64,000 bases of DNA from Pseudomonas arsenicoxydans (GCF_900103875.1 NZ_LT629705.1:1068501-1132500); one strand, 5' to 3'. Positions 51,133 through 60,219 are shown, counted from the stretch's first letter. The notes: a model not told the origin generated them from the sequence alone. Translations and numbers: made by a program.

Positions 51133-51914
51133 TCGATTGGCAACTGGCCTTTGAAAGCTATCTGTTGGGAGAGCAGCAGTCCGCAGCCTGTTCGGCATTG
51201 AGTTCCCGCCTGATTGGCGGTCCGACACTGGACGTGAACACTGGCCTGGCGATTTATCACAACGCCTATCAGGCTCGGCTTTTGGAAGTGTTGCGTGGAG
51301 ACTTTCCGGTGATCTGGCATTGGTTGGGGGACGTTGAATTCGAACAGCTCGCTGCTACGTACATTCGCCAATCACCCTCAGTGCATTTCAGTTTGAGATG
51401 GCTAGGCGAAGGTTTTGAGCATTTCATTCGCCAGCATCTGATGCCAGAGCAAAGCGCGGCACTCGCCGAGTTGGCAGCGCTTGAATGGGCATTCACCCTG
51501 GCGTTCGATGCACCTGAATGCAAACCGTTGACGCTGCAAGACATGGCCCTTTTGCCGCCGCAGGATTGGCCGACGCTGCAGGTTAGTCTGAGCACTACCG
51601 TGCAATGGCGTGAATGTGCTTACAACAGTGTCGCGTTATGGCGTTCGGTAAAAGACGAAACCGGTTTTCCCGGCAGCGCAGCGTTGAAAACCCCTAATGT
51701 AGTGGTGATCTGGCGCAACGAGCTGGTTTGTCATTACCGAAGCCTCGAATTTGATGAGGCGAGAGCTCTAAAAGGTATGTTTCAGGACTGCTGGAATTTT
51801 GCTGAACTGTGTTCCGATTTAGCAGTCAGCTATGGTGAGGGCGCGCCACTTCAAGCTGTTACATGGCTGAAACAGTGGATTCATGACGGTTGGTTGAAGC
51901 GCCGCGAATCATAG
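51123..51914 (+). CDS. bufC: BufC, DUF2063 partner protein
   Basis: 263 residues. The N-terminal DUF2063 DNA-binding-like domain (LAIYHNAYQARLLEVLRGDFPVIWHWLGD) resembles MbnC-type partners that present the precursor to the DUF692 enzyme. Overlap with bufB supports a complex. No DoxX-type bufD follows; the next gene is cfa. Confidence 0.87.
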   Translation: MRLIDWQLAFESYLLGEQQSAACSALSSRLIGGPTLDVNTGLAIYHNAYQARLLEVLRGDFPVIWHWLGDVEFEQLAATYIRQSPSVHFSLRWLGEGFEHFIRQHLMPEQSAALAELAALEWAFTLAFDAPECKPLTLQDMALLPPQDWPTLQVSLSTTVQWRECAYNSVALWRSVKDETGFPGSAALKTPNVVVIWRNELVCHYRSLEFDEARALKGMFQDCWNFAELCSDLAVSYGEGAPLQAVTWLKQWIHDGWLKRRES

Positions 51915-51951
51915 AAAATGGCTATTTATTCGATAGGCAGCTATTTTTCTA
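51912..51951 (+). terminator. Probable terminator of bufABC
   Basis: TAGAAAATGGCT (51912-51923) pairs with AGCTATTTTTCTA (51939-51951), a 12-bp stem with one bulged T, starting at the bufC stop. It is A/T-rich at the base with Ts in the right arm. Confidence 0.5.
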
Positions 51952-51998
51952 AGATGGTCTACCCTCACATCAGACGTCTGAAACAAGGGGGATTATCC

Positions 51999-53183
51999 AT
52001 GCTCGCGCAACTTCCACCGGCCTTACAGAATCTGCAGCTACCGTTACGCCTGCGACTCTGGGACGGCCATGAATTCAATCTGGGGCCGACGCCCAGCGTC
52101 ACAATTGTGGTCAAGGACCCACAAATGGTTACCCAGTTCACTCATCCAAGCCTGGACGCGCTCGGAGCGGCGTTTGTCGAAGGCAAACTCGAGCTCGAAG
52201 GCTCAATCAGCGACGTGATTCGCGTCTGTGATGAATGGAGCCAAGCGTTACTCAGCGAGGACGGGGACAGCCAGCCTGTGCGCACTGTTCACGACAAGGA
52301 AACTGACGCCAAGGCCATTTCCTACCACTACGACCTCTCCAATGCGTTTTATCAGTTGTGGCTCGACAGCGACATGGCGTATTCCTGCGCGTACTTCGAG
52401 ACTGGCAGTGAAAACCTGGAGCAAGCCCAGCAAGCGAAATTCCGTCATCTGTGCCGCAAGCTACGGCTGCAGCCAGGCGACTACCTGCTGGATGTCGGTT
52501 GCGGTTGGGGTGGCCTGGCACGCTATGCGGCCCGTGAGTTCGGCGCGAAAGTGTTTGGGATAACCCTCAGTAAAGAGCAACTGGCTCTCGCCCGTGAAAG
52601 GGTGACCGCTGAAGGCCTGGACGATCTGGTGGAACTGCAGCTGCTCGATTACCGTGATCTGCCTCAGGATGGTCGCTTCGACAAGGTGGTCAGCGTCGGC
52701 ATGTTCGAACACGTCGGTCACGCGAACCTGGCTGAGTATTGCAAAACGTTGTTCGGTGCGGTGAAAGAAGGCGGGCTGGTGATGAACCACGGGATCACCG
52801 CCAAGCACACTGATGGGCGCCCGGTAGGACGCGGTGCCGGAGATTTCATCGAGAAGTACGTGTTCCCCAACGGCGAGCTGCCGCACCTGTCGATGATCTC
52901 CGCAGAGATCAGCGAAGCGGGGCTGGAAATCGTCGACGTCGAGAGTCTGCGTCTGCATTACGCGCGCACTCTGGACCACTGGAGCGAACGCCTGGAAGAC
53001 AACCTGGAAGCAGCTTCCAAACTGGTCCCTGAACAGGCATTGCGGATCTGGCGCTTGTACCTGGCGGGATGCGCCTATGCGTTCGCCAGGGGTTGGATCA
53101 ATCTGCACCAGATTCTCGCGGTGAAAGCTCATCCAGATGGCAGTCATGAACTGCCGTGGACTCGCGACGACATCTACCTTTAG
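51999..53183 (+). CDS. cfa: Cyclopropane-fatty-acyl-phospholipid synthase
   Basis: About 394 residues. The enzyme uses SAM to add a methylene bridge across cis double bonds of membrane phospholipid acyl chains. Motifs: [29 protein letters not shown] (SAM site), VGMFEHVG and the C-terminal [12 protein letters not shown]. The ATG at 51999 has AGGGGG upstream; a longer in-frame start at 51918 is possible. It ends tail-to-tail with cls, overlapping by 4 bases. Confidence 0.93.
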   Translation: MLAQLPPALQNLQLPLRLRLWDGHEFNLGPTPSVTIVVKDPQMVTQFTHPSLDALGAAFVEGKLELEGSISDVIRVCDEWSQALLSEDGDSQPVRTVHDKETDAKAISYHYDLSNAFYQLWLDSDMAYSCAYFETGSENLEQAQQAKFRHLCRKLRLQPGDYLLDVGCGWGGLARYAAREFGAKVFGITLSKEQLALARERVTAEGLDDLVELQLLDYRDLPQDGRFDKVVSVGMFEHVGHANLAEYCKTLFGAVKEGGLVMNHGITAKHTDGRPVGRGAGDFIEKYVFPNGELPHLSMISAEISEAGLEIVDVESLRLHYARTLDHWSERLEDNLEAASKLVPEQALRIWRLYLAGCAYAFARGWINLHQILAVKAHPDGSHELPWTRDDIYL

Positions 53184-54619
53184 AGAATCGGCGAAATAAG
53201 CCGGGCGACCCGCATGCCAACGTGTTGCAGGCGATGGGTCTCCCGGCTTTCTTCTTTGGCGATTTCATGAGCCTGGGCAAAGTCGTCGTTAAGCATCTGT
53301 TCCACCTCGGCGGCAAACACGCTGTCGACGGTCAGCAGCATCACTTCGAAATTCAGGCGGAACGATCGGTTGTCCAGATTGGCACTGCCAATGGCGCTGA
53401 TTTCGCTGTCGATCAACACCACCTTCTGATGCAAAAATCCCGGCTGATAGCGAAAAACCCGTACCCCTGCACGCACGGCTTCGAAGGCATACAGGCTAGA
53501 GGCCGCATAGACGATGCGATGATCCGGCCGTGACGGCAGTAACAGCCGCACATCCACACCTCGCAAAACTGCCAGTCTCAAAGCGGCAAACACGGCTTCG
53601 TCGGGGATGAAATACGGGCTGGTGATCCATATCCGCTCTGTCGCCGCATGGATGGCTTCGACGAAGAACAACGAACAGGTTTCGTAGGAATCGGCCGGGC
53701 CACTTGCCAGTAATTGGCAGAGCACGCCGTCGTCCGGGTAGGCGTCCGGCAGGATCAGCGGTGGCAATGAACGCGCCGCCCAGAACCAGTCTTCAGCGAA
53801 CGACTCCTGCATACAAGCTACCACCGGCCCGCGCACGCGCACGTGGGTATCGCGCCAGGGCGCCAGCGGTGGTTTCTCGCCCATGTATTCGTCGCCGACG
53901 TTATGCCCGCCAACGAACCCCAGTACACCGTCCACCACGACGATCTTGCGGTGGTTGCGGAAGTTGACCTGAAAGCGGTTGAGCCAGCCACTGCGGGTGG
54001 CAAAGGCTTTGACCTCGACGCCTGCATCGCGCAACGGTTGCACGTAACTGTGGGGCAAGGAATGGCTGCCAATGCGGTCGTACAACAGATAAACCGCCAC
54101 GCCTTCAGCCGCTTTCTTGATCAGCAGATTTTGCAGGCGTTGGCCGAGGCGGTCGTCGTGAATGATGAAAAACTGAATCAGCACCGCTTCCTTTGCGTTG
54201 TCGATGGCTGCGAAAATCCCGTCAAAAGTGGCTTGGCCATTGATCAGCAATTGCACTTCGTTGTTTGCCAGGCACGGCATGCGCCCTAATTTCGGCATCG
54301 CTCTCAAGGATGCGTAAGCACTTGAGGCACGGGCGGTCAGCGCTTCTTCCACCCACGGACGCCAGTTGAGTTCGGAGATGGCTTTGCGCATTTCCTCGTT
54401 GGCCTGCCGCCGGGCCTTGATGTAACCATCGAAGGTGCTGCGGCCGAAGACCAGATACGGAACCAGCGTCAGGTAAGGAATGAATATCAACGACAGGGCC
54501 CAGGCGATAGATCCCTGGGCGGTCCGGACGGTGAGCACGGCGTGAATGGCAGCGATCAGGCCCAGCGTGTGAAGCAGTGCAATCATGTAGCCGAAAATGT
54601 GCGGTCCAAAGTAATCCAT
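53180..54619 (-). CDS. cls: Cardiolipin synthase (ClsA type)
   Basis: 479 residues. Two N-terminal membrane helices are followed by two phospholipase-D HKD motifs ([10 protein letters not shown] and [10 protein letters not shown]). It condenses two phosphatidylglycerols to cardiolipin at the inner membrane. The ATG at 54619 ([12 protein letters not shown]) fits the family better than an upstream one at 54646. Confidence 0.93.
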   Translation of the reverse strand: MDYFGPHIFGYMIALLHTLGLIAAIHAVLTVRTAQGSIAWALSLIFIPYLTLVPYLVFGRSTFDGYIKARRQANEEMRKAISELNWRPWVEEALTARASSAYASLRAMPKLGRMPCLANNEVQLLINGQATFDGIFAAIDNAKEAVLIQFFIIHDDRLGQRLQNLLIKKAAEGVAVYLLYDRIGSHSLPHSYVQPLRDAGVEVKAFATRSGWLNRFQVNFRNHRKIVVVDGVLGFVGGHNVGDEYMGEKPPLAPWRDTHVRVRGPVVACMQESFAEDWFWAARSLPPLILPDAYPDDGVLCQLLASGPADSYETCSLFFVEAIHAATERIWITSPYFIPDEAVFAALRLAVLRGVDVRLLLPSRPDHRIVYAASSLYAFEAVRAGVRVFRYQPGFLHQKVVLIDSEISAIGSANLDNRSFRLNFEVMLLTVDSVFAAEVEQMLNDDFAQAHEIAKEESRETHRLQHVGMRVARLISPIL

Positions 54620-54750
54620 GGGGCAGCCTTGCTCCTGAATATTCAATGCTTAACAGACCATGTTCCGTGCAGAATGTCGCTATTTAATTGGCGCATGAAC
54701 CGAAGCCAATGGCTGACGTCTAACGGCCACTACTGATCAGGAGTTACTCG

Positions 54751-55272
54751 ATGAACGTTCGTCTGCTGGGTTTGGCCTTGGCTTTTGGTTTAGCACTCCC
54801 CGTGGCCGCTCAGGCACAGATGCTGCAGCCAGGTTTGTGGGAGCTGACCACGAGCAACATGAAGGTCGATGACCAGAACCTGCCTGACTTGCAGCTGATC
54901 CTCGGCCAATTGCAGGGCCAGATGACCCCGCAACAGCGCGCGCAGCTGGAGAAGCAGGGCATCACCATGGGCGGCAAGGGGATTCGGGCTTGCCTGACGC
55001 CAGAGCAGGTGAAGTCAGACAATATTCCGTTGACTGATCCGCAATCGGGTTGCAAGCAGGAAATAACTGACCGTACCGGCAATCAGTGGAAATTCCGTTT
55101 CAGTTGTCCGAAAGCGCAGGGTGCCGGTGTAGCGACTTTCCTCAGTGACCGTGAGTTCACCACCAAGGTCAACGGCACATTCAACGCTACCGGCATACAG
55201 CAGAAGGGCAGTCTCGATACCCGTGCTGTCTGGTTGGGGCAGGATTGCGGGACCGTTAAGCCTAGAGCTTAA
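54751..55272 (+). CDS. DUF3617 periplasmic protein
   Basis: 173 residues. The N-terminal signal peptide ends AAQAQ near residue 23, followed by MLQPGLWELTT, the start of DUF3617. Cysteines in CLTPEQ, GCKQEI, SCPKAQ and QDCG are spaced like the family and may form two disulfides. Function of the family is unknown. The gene has its own RBS (CAGGAG) and stands alone. Confidence 0.85.
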   Translation: MNVRLLGLALAFGLALPVAAQAQMLQPGLWELTTSNMKVDDQNLPDLQLILGQLQGQMTPQQRAQLEKQGITMGGKGIRACLTPEQVKSDNIPLTDPQSGCKQEITDRTGNQWKFRFSCPKAQGAGVATFLSDREFTTKVNGTFNATGIQQKGSLDTRAVWLGQDCGTVKPRA

Positions 55273-55282
55273 AAGAGCATCG

Positions 55283-55301
55283 CGAGCAGGCTCGCTCCCA
55301 C
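55283..55301. repeat. REP copy 2 (CGAGCAGGCTCGCTCCCAC)
   Basis: Identical to the 19-mer at 21639-21657, located between the convergent DUF3617 gene and the ThrRS-like gene. Confidence 0.75.
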
Positions 55302-55335
55302 AGAGATGGTATGTATCTGAAGGGGGCGAGCTGGT

Positions 55336-56238
55336 TCAAGTGCCCGCAATGCCTGTCGACCTCAGCCAGTCACACACCACCTCAACGGCCATCCTGCCGA
55401 AATCCTCCCCCGTTCGGCTGCGCACACTGACAAACCCGCCTGTTTTTTCTTTTTCCCCGATCACCACCAGATACGGCACCTGCTGACTGTGCTCGCGTAT
55501 CTTGTGGCGAACCTTTTCGTTGCGTAAGTCCGCACGAGCGCGCACACCGCTTCGACGCAAGGTCTCGGTCACCGATTGCGCATAATCGGCCTGACGATCA
55601 TCCATGTTGACGATAATGACGTGTGGCGGCGCCAACCAGTCTTCGAGTTCTTGTTGGCAGGACCAGCAAGTGCCATAGATCCGCTGCGGTGCAGTTCCGC
55701 TGATGTGGTCGAGGGCGAATGCCTGCAACACTCGGGTTGCTGGCACATGCGGGCCCACTGACACGCACTCGAAGTCCCCAATAAGGTACGCGGAGGTCTC
55801 AGTGAGCATGGACCGGGATGATGGATTGCGGCACCGGATTGAATGATTGGTTGCTGCCAGGATCTTCATGCGCGCTTCGATACACGCCAGGTCGAACAGG
55901 TCTAAGGGACGCTTAAACGTAAACTCATAAAAAAAACCGTCACCCAGTGCCGCTCCGGTCTGCAATTGCGCCTTTGGATAGAGTTGTCTGATGGACATCG
56001 CCAGCATCAGCGCGCAGGAGCGCCTCAATATCTCCAGCCCATCAGGCTCTTGAGGCGTGACAATGCTCACGCGGGCGTCAGCCTCGATCATGAACCTGCA
56101 GTCCACCAACACCCCGTCGACCCGACCGGCCACAGCTGCTTTAGCCAAGCCCGCACCGATGCTCGCGGCGAATTCATACACCGACAAGGGTTGGTCGTAT
56201 TCACGCAATGAACCGTCGCTCAGGGTGATGTGGATCAT
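55336..56238 (-). CDS. ThrRS-like protein lacking the catalytic core (probable relic of a second thrS)
   Basis: A 300-residue ORF built from threonyl-tRNA synthetase parts. Residues 1-62 are a TGS domain and about 68-190 a shortened N2 editing domain. From about 203 to 297 comes the anticodon-binding domain (APPHVIIVNMDD, RADLRNEKVRHKIREH). The class II catalytic core, which would lie between QRIYGT...LEDWL and APP, is missing without breaking the frame. Editing histidines of HSCAHLLGH are replaced (RSCALMLAM) and the CRGPH cysteine is lost (VSVGPH). It lies at the end of the folE2-znuCBA operon, where second thrS genes occur in zinc-limitation regulons. Probably non-functional, or a non-enzymatic tRNA-binding protein. 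Confidence 0.75.
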   Translation of the reverse strand: MIHITLSDGSLREYDQPLSVYEFAASIGAGLAKAAVAGRVDGVLVDCRFMIEADARVSIVTPQEPDGLEILRRSCALMLAMSIRQLYPKAQLQTGAALGDGFFYEFTFKRPLDLFDLACIEARMKILAATNHSIRCRNPSSRSMLTETSAYLIGDFECVSVGPHVPATRVLQAFALDHISGTAPQRIYGTCWSCQQELEDWLAPPHVIIVNMDDRQADYAQSVTETLRRSGVRARADLRNEKVRHKIREHSQQVPYLVVIGEKEKTGGFVSVRSRTGEDFGRMAVEVVCDWLRSTGIAGT

Positions 56239-56281
56239 GTCGGTGCACTCGAGGACAAAAGAAACGTGTGTTAGCGCATGA

Positions 56282-56669
56282 ACCGTAGGGGGTAAACCCT
56301 GACAGCTGTCATTTAGACGTTTGTCGTGCCAGGCAATTCGCCCCGATACGATCGTGGTGCTGACGCTGTTACGGAAAAACTGTCCGGCGAAGGGTGTCCA
56401 GTTGCATTGAGACATGACCGGTTGTCTGCAAACGGAAAAAGCTGCGCGGCTCGGGTTTGATCAGGACAAGGTCGGCCCGGTAGCTTTCTCGAAGATAACC
56501 CCGGTCGCAAATGGCGAACAGATCTGCCACGCGGTGACTGGTCTTGGCCACGAGGGTGGTTATCGGATTTCATCTTCCACCAGTTCCAAGAGCGCGGGCA
56601 AGGCAAATCCCCTTCAGATTCACGACCTTCATTCACCAGTCTGGCATTTCGAATCAACACGCTGCTCAT
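56282..56669 (-). pseudogene. Dihydroorotase-like (PyrC2/PyrQ, PA5541-type) remnant
   Basis: An ATG at 56669 begins MSSVLIRNARLVNEGRES, a dihydroorotase N-terminus, then jumps to C-terminal sequence. In changing frames one can read LPALLELVEDE, then TLVAKTSHRVADLFAI, RGYLRESYRADLVLIKPEP, then CNWTPFAGQFFRNSVSTTIV and SGRIAWHDKRL. The whole metal-binding barrel is deleted and at least two frameshifts remain, so it is inactive. Intact homologues follow the gamma-carbonic anhydrase gene in zinc-limitation clusters of other Pseudomonas. Confidence 0.82.
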
Positions 56670-56671
56670 GA

Positions 56672-56861
56672 TCAGAACTCGTTCTGCAGGGCTTTGTAGC
56701 CGCGCACCAGGTCGACGTTGGTGCGGGCCACGTCCTCGGAAAACTCCGAGGCGCTGACGCTCACCGGGGGAGCTGCGACAGGTGCAAATAATTGCGGTTT
56801 TATCCACGTACGCCGACTCGGCGATCAGCGGTAAATCACCCGATGGATTCTTGCGAATCAT
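56672..56861 (-). pseudogene. Gamma-carbonic-anhydrase-like (PA5540-type) remnant
   Basis: The ATG at 56861 overlaps the znuA TGA (ATGA) and starts MIRKNPSGDLPLIAESAYVDKTAII, a gamma-class carbonic anhydrase/CaiE N-terminus. After about 25 codons the frame shifts into the C-terminal tail (APPVSVSASEFSEDVARTNV then DLVRGYKALQNEF, stop at 56672). The central beta-helix with the metal histidines is deleted. Confidence 0.8.
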
Positions 56862-57733
56862 GGCTTGCTCAACGCGTCGTACAGGGTATTGAGGTTGTAT
56901 TGGAACAGGCCGGCGAAGGTGCTGGCCGGACCGGTCGCCGCCAAGGCATCGGAGTACAACGTGCCACCGATGTGCGCACCGCTTTCGTCGGCTATTTGTT
57001 TGAGCAGGCGCGCGTCCTTGATGTTCTCCATGAACACGGCTTTGACCTTGGCCTGGCGAATTTGAGTGATCAGCGCAGCGACTTCGGTGGCCGAAGGTTC
57101 ACGTTCGGTGGACAGACCTTGCGGCGCCATGAAGTCGATGCCGTAAGCCTGACCGAGGTAGCCGAAGGCGTCATGGGAGGTGACGATCTTGCGGTTGCCC
57201 GGTGGCAGTGAACCGAGCTTGGCCTTGGCTTGGGCAAGCAGCGCGTAGATCTGTTTCAAGTAAGCCTGGCTGTTGCGCTCGTAGTCAGCTTTGTTCGCCG
57301 GGTCAGCCGCGATCAGCGCTTTGGAAATGTTGCTGATGTACAGCTCGGTATTGGCCAGGTTGTGCCAGGCATGAGGGTCCGGCACTGTCTCTCCGTCCTC
57401 GTCCAGGGAACGCGGGATGACGCCGTGGCTGGCGCTGATCACGGGCGCCTTGGTCTCGGTGCTGGTCACCAGTCGGTCCAACCAGGGCTCGAAACCCAAA
57501 CCGTTCTTGATGATCAGCTTGGCGTTGAGCAATGCCTTGGCGTCGTCCGGAGTCGGTTCGTACGTGTGGGCATCGGCGTCGGGACCGACCATATTGGTGA
57601 TCTGAATATGGTCGCCGCCGACCTGATGCGTCATGTCGGCGAGGATGCTGAAGCTAGTAACCACCTGTAGTTTTTCCGCCGCCGACAATGACATCGACAG
57701 CATCAGACTGAACAGCACGAGTAGAGCGCGCAT
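56858..57733 (-). CDS. znuA: Zinc ABC transporter substrate-binding protein (ZnuA-like)
   Basis: 291 residues. Signal peptide 1 to about 21 (LSMSLSAAEK) precedes a cluster A-I metal-binding fold with likely ligands in DAHTYEPTP (His), DPHAWHN (His), TSHDAFGYLG (His) and YSDAL (Asp). The histidine-rich loop of classical ZnuA is absent (DEDGETVPDPH instead), so this is probably a second, short-loop zinc or Mn/Zn binding protein. It lies 11 bases after the permease gene. Confidence 0.9.
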   Translation of the reverse strand: MRALLVLFSLMLSMSLSAAEKLQVVTSFSILADMTHQVGGDHIQITNMVGPDADAHTYEPTPDDAKALLNAKLIIKNGLGFEPWLDRLVTSTETKAPVISASHGVIPRSLDEDGETVPDPHAWHNLANTELYISNISKALIAADPANKADYERNSQAYLKQIYALLAQAKAKLGSLPPGNRKIVTSHDAFGYLGQAYGIDFMAPQGLSTEREPSATEVAALITQIRQAKVKAVFMENIKDARLLKQIADESGAHIGGTLYSDALAATGPASTFAGLFQYNLNTLYDALSKP

Positions 57734-57744
57734 CGGGAAACACC

Positions 57745-58611
57745 TCATTGGGATGTGAACAAAGGTGGGCGGCGCAGCAAACCGTGTACCGGTCCGAACA
57801 CCACGCAGAGCACATACAAACTGCCCGCCACCAAGACAATGGCCGGACCGCTGGGCAGTGAGTAGTAGAACGACAGCAGTAATCCGAGCCACACCGAGAG
57901 GCAGCCGAGCAGGGCAGAAATCCCCATCAACACCGGCAATCGGCGGCTGCAGAAACGCGATGCGGCGGCGGGCAACATCATCAAACCGACGACCATCAGT
58001 GCGCCGATGGCCTGGAATCCGATCACCAGGTTAAGCACCACCAAGGTCAGAAATACGCCGTGTGCCAATGGGCCGAGGCGGCTGACGGTTTGTAGGAAGA
58101 GTGGGTCGAGGGTGTCCAGTAACAGGGGTTTGTAGATGCAGGCCATGGCGATCAGGCTGAAGCCCGAGACCCATAGCATTCCTGTCAATGTCGGTCCGTC
58201 GACTGCCAGTGCCGAGCCAAATAGCAGGTGGAGAAGGTCCAGGCGCTTGCCAGCGATACCGAGGATCAACACGCCGCCCGCGAGGGATATCGGGTAGATG
58301 GCGGCGAGGCTTGCGTCTTCGCGCAAACCGGTCCGGCGGGTAATCCAGGCTGCGATGCCGGCCATGCTCAGACCTGCCCCAAGACCGCCGAGGGTCAGTG
58401 CCGGCAGACTCAATCCGGCGAACCAGAAGCCGAGTGCTGCGCCAGGCAGGATGCCGTGAGCGACAGCATCGCCGATCAGGCTCATGCGGCGCAGGATCAG
58501 GAATACCCCCAGCGGTGCCGTGCTGCAGGCTAAAACCAATCCGCCGAGCAGCGCCCGGCGCATGAACACGAATTCGTGGAACGGTTGCCAGAGTTGAGCG
58601 ACAGCGAGCAT
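57745..58611 (-). CDS. znuB: Zinc ABC transporter permease (ZnuB-like)
   Basis: 288 residues with about eight membrane segments and the family segment SLIGDAVAHGILPGAALGF near the N-terminus. Its ATG overlaps the ATPase stop by one base. It forms the importer with the ZnuA-like and ZnuC-like products. Confidence 0.92.
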   Translation of the reverse strand: MLAVAQLWQPFHEFVFMRRALLGGLVLACSTAPLGVFLILRRMSLIGDAVAHGILPGAALGFWFAGLSLPALTLGGLGAGLSMAGIAAWITRRTGLREDASLAAIYPISLAGGVLILGIAGKRLDLLHLLFGSALAVDGPTLTGMLWVSGFSLIAMACIYKPLLLDTLDPLFLQTVSRLGPLAHGVFLTLVVLNLVIGFQAIGALMVVGLMMLPAAASRFCSRRLPVLMGISALLGCLSVWLGLLLSFYYSLPSGPAIVLVAGSLYVLCVVFGPVHGLLRRPPLFTSQ

Positions 58612-59279
58612 CAGGCCACCTGCGTGTGCGGTTGCTGGCGAATCAGCTCAGTGCTCGGGCCAAGGACGCAGCCGCTGCTTTTGATCAATAACGTTTGGGG
58701 CATGTGCTGGCGAACGGCGGCCAGGTCATGACACACAACCACCAAGGTTCGGCCTTCGGCGTGCCAGGCGTGAAGGTGTTTCCAGAGCAGCGACTGACCC
58801 AGTTCATCAAGCGCGGCATGGGGCTCATCGAGTAATAGAACTGGCGCTTCGGCGAGGCTCAGACGGGCGAGCAGGGCGCGCTGCAATTCGCCGCCGGAGA
58901 GTGCCATCAGCGGGCGTTGCTCCAATCCTGTGAGGCACCAATCCTCCAGTACGGCTTTAAGGCGATCGCGGCGTATCTCTGGCGATTGCTTGCTGCCCCA
59001 AAAACCGGCGGCAACCAACGCTTGGAGGCTGATCGGAAATTGCCGGTCCAGATGTTGTTGCTGAGGCAGGAAGGAGAGCGAACCCTTGCGTGGAAAATCA
59101 AGGATGACCTTTCCGGTCAGCGGTTTTTGCAGCCCCGCGATGACTTTCAACAAACTGCTTTTACCCGAACCGTTGGCGCCGATCACGGCGGTCAGGCTGC
59201 CCTTCGGCAATTCAAAATCCACGGCGGGCGTCAGTGGCTGACCAGGTGCGCCCCAACGCAGCGCTTGGCAATGGATCAT
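58611..59279 (-). CDS. znuC: Zinc ABC transporter ATP-binding protein (ZnuC-like)
   Basis: 222 residues. Walker A GANGSGKSS, Q-loop LPQQQHLDRQFP, signature LSGGELQRALLARL, Walker B VLLLDEPHAALD and the switch CHD are all present. The ATG at 59279 forms an ATGA overlap with the folE2 stop, so folE2 and the transporter are one operon. Confidence 0.93.
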   Translation of the reverse strand: MIHCQALRWGAPGQPLTPAVDFELPKGSLTAVIGANGSGKSSLLKVIAGLQKPLTGKVILDFPRKGSLSFLPQQQHLDRQFPISLQALVAAGFWGSKQSPEIRRDRLKAVLEDWCLTGLEQRPLMALSGGELQRALLARLSLAEAPVLLLDEPHAALDELGQSLLWKHLHAWHAEGRTLVVVCHDLAAVRQHMPQTLLIKSSGCVLGPSTELIRQQPHTQVA

Positions 59280-60172
59280 GCTGCCTCCCAGTTCCATCGG
59301 CTTTCGGCGACGGCATCGTGAGCATGCAGGCTTTCGGCGTGAACGACGCGCAGGTGGAAAGCATTGAGGCCTGGAGAGCGTTTCATGGCCAAATTCAAAC
59401 GCCGAACGGCGTCTTCGCAGAACATCAGATTCTGCCCATTCGCCAAAGCAAAGGCCTGCTCATCGGCGCGTTTAACTGCGGTTTGCACGGCGGTCCCGAG
59501 CGCTGCCTCTGCGTCGTTGATGAACGCGATTAGTGGAAAGTCATCCAGATAATCATCCAGACGCAAGCACAAATGAGCGGTGCTCCGCTGGCTATGAGGC
59601 GTTGCAACGATGCCCTTTGTGGAACCAAGCCAAGCCAACACCTCAGCGTGCTGCAGGGATCTATTGGCAAAGTCATCGACGAATTGCTGCTGAATCAACT
59701 GCCGCGAAAGGGCTGCGGAGCACGGGCAAGTCGAGGAATATGGAACATCGATTTTTAGTTCCACGTGGAACATCGCGTTTTTCAAACGCGCTTCAATGCT
59801 CACGGGATAGGTTTTCCAGCCAGCCAATGGGCTGATCAGCGCCGGTCTTTTGAGCAGCAAGTCGGTGTGAATTTTTAGGTACGCGCTGCGCGACAGTCCT
59901 TCATGGCTGTCGAGAAAACGTTGCAAGACTCGCCGTAATAGAGCGGGAGTCATGGTTTCGTGCTCGAGCATTTCCAGCGCCAAATATAGCCGCGACATAT
60001 GAATGCCACGCGCCTCGCCATCGTCAAGACTCACGCCAGCGTCAGCCTTTGCACTCAGCCTTTGGCTATCGAACAAAACAGGAAGAGCAATGCCGCACAT
60101 ACCCACCCAATCGAGCGGCAGGGCTTGGCGTGAGGCCTGCGTGGCGATATCCGGCAGAGTCAGCGCGTTCAT
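59276..60172 (-). CDS. folE2: FolE2, GTP cyclohydrolase IB (zinc-independent)
   Basis: 298 residues from the ATG at 60172 (MNALTLPDIATQ); an ATG four codons upstream is also in frame. FolE2 makes dihydroneopterin triphosphate for folate when zinc-dependent FolE is starved of metal. The family motif VPYSSTCPCSAALSRQLI with the metal cysteine and the C-terminal SLHAHDAVA are present. It heads the znuCBA operon below a Zur-like box. A perfect parS core lies inside at 59758-59771. Confidence 0.95.
   Translation of the reverse strand: MNALTLPDIATQASRQALPLDWVGMCGIALPVLFDSQRLSAKADAGVSLDDGEARGIHMSRLYLALEMLEHETMTPALLRRVLQRFLDSHEGLSRSAYLKIHTDLLLKRPALISPLAGWKTYPVSIEARLKNAMFHVELKIDVPYSSTCPCSAALSRQLIQQQFVDDFANRSLQHAEVLAWLGSTKGIVATPHSQRSTAHLCLRLDDYLDDFPLIAFINDAEAALGTAVQTAVKRADEQAFALANGQNLMFCEDAVRRLNLAMKRSPGLNAFHLRVVHAESLHAHDAVAESRWNWEAA
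59758..59771. other. parS site (ParB loading site)
   Basis: GTTCCACGTGGAAC, identical with its flanking A...A to the site at 46895, matches 15 of 16 positions of the Pseudomonas consensus. It is inside folE2, where it encodes part of FHVEL, about 55 kb from parA. Confidence 0.9.
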
Positions 60173-60202
60173 GAGCAGGTCCATCGTGGAAGTTGAATTT
60201 GC

Positions 60203-60219
60203 ATGTTATGTTATTACAT
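60203..60219. promoter_or_regulatory. Zur-like box between folE2 and amiA
   Basis: ATGTTATGTTATTACAT matches the palindromic core ATGTTATANTATAACAT of known gamma-proteobacterial Zur sites at 15 of 17 positions. It lies 31 bases upstream of folE2 and 39 upstream of amiA, placed to repress both when zinc is plentiful. The gap around it is strongly AT-rich. Confidence 0.7.
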
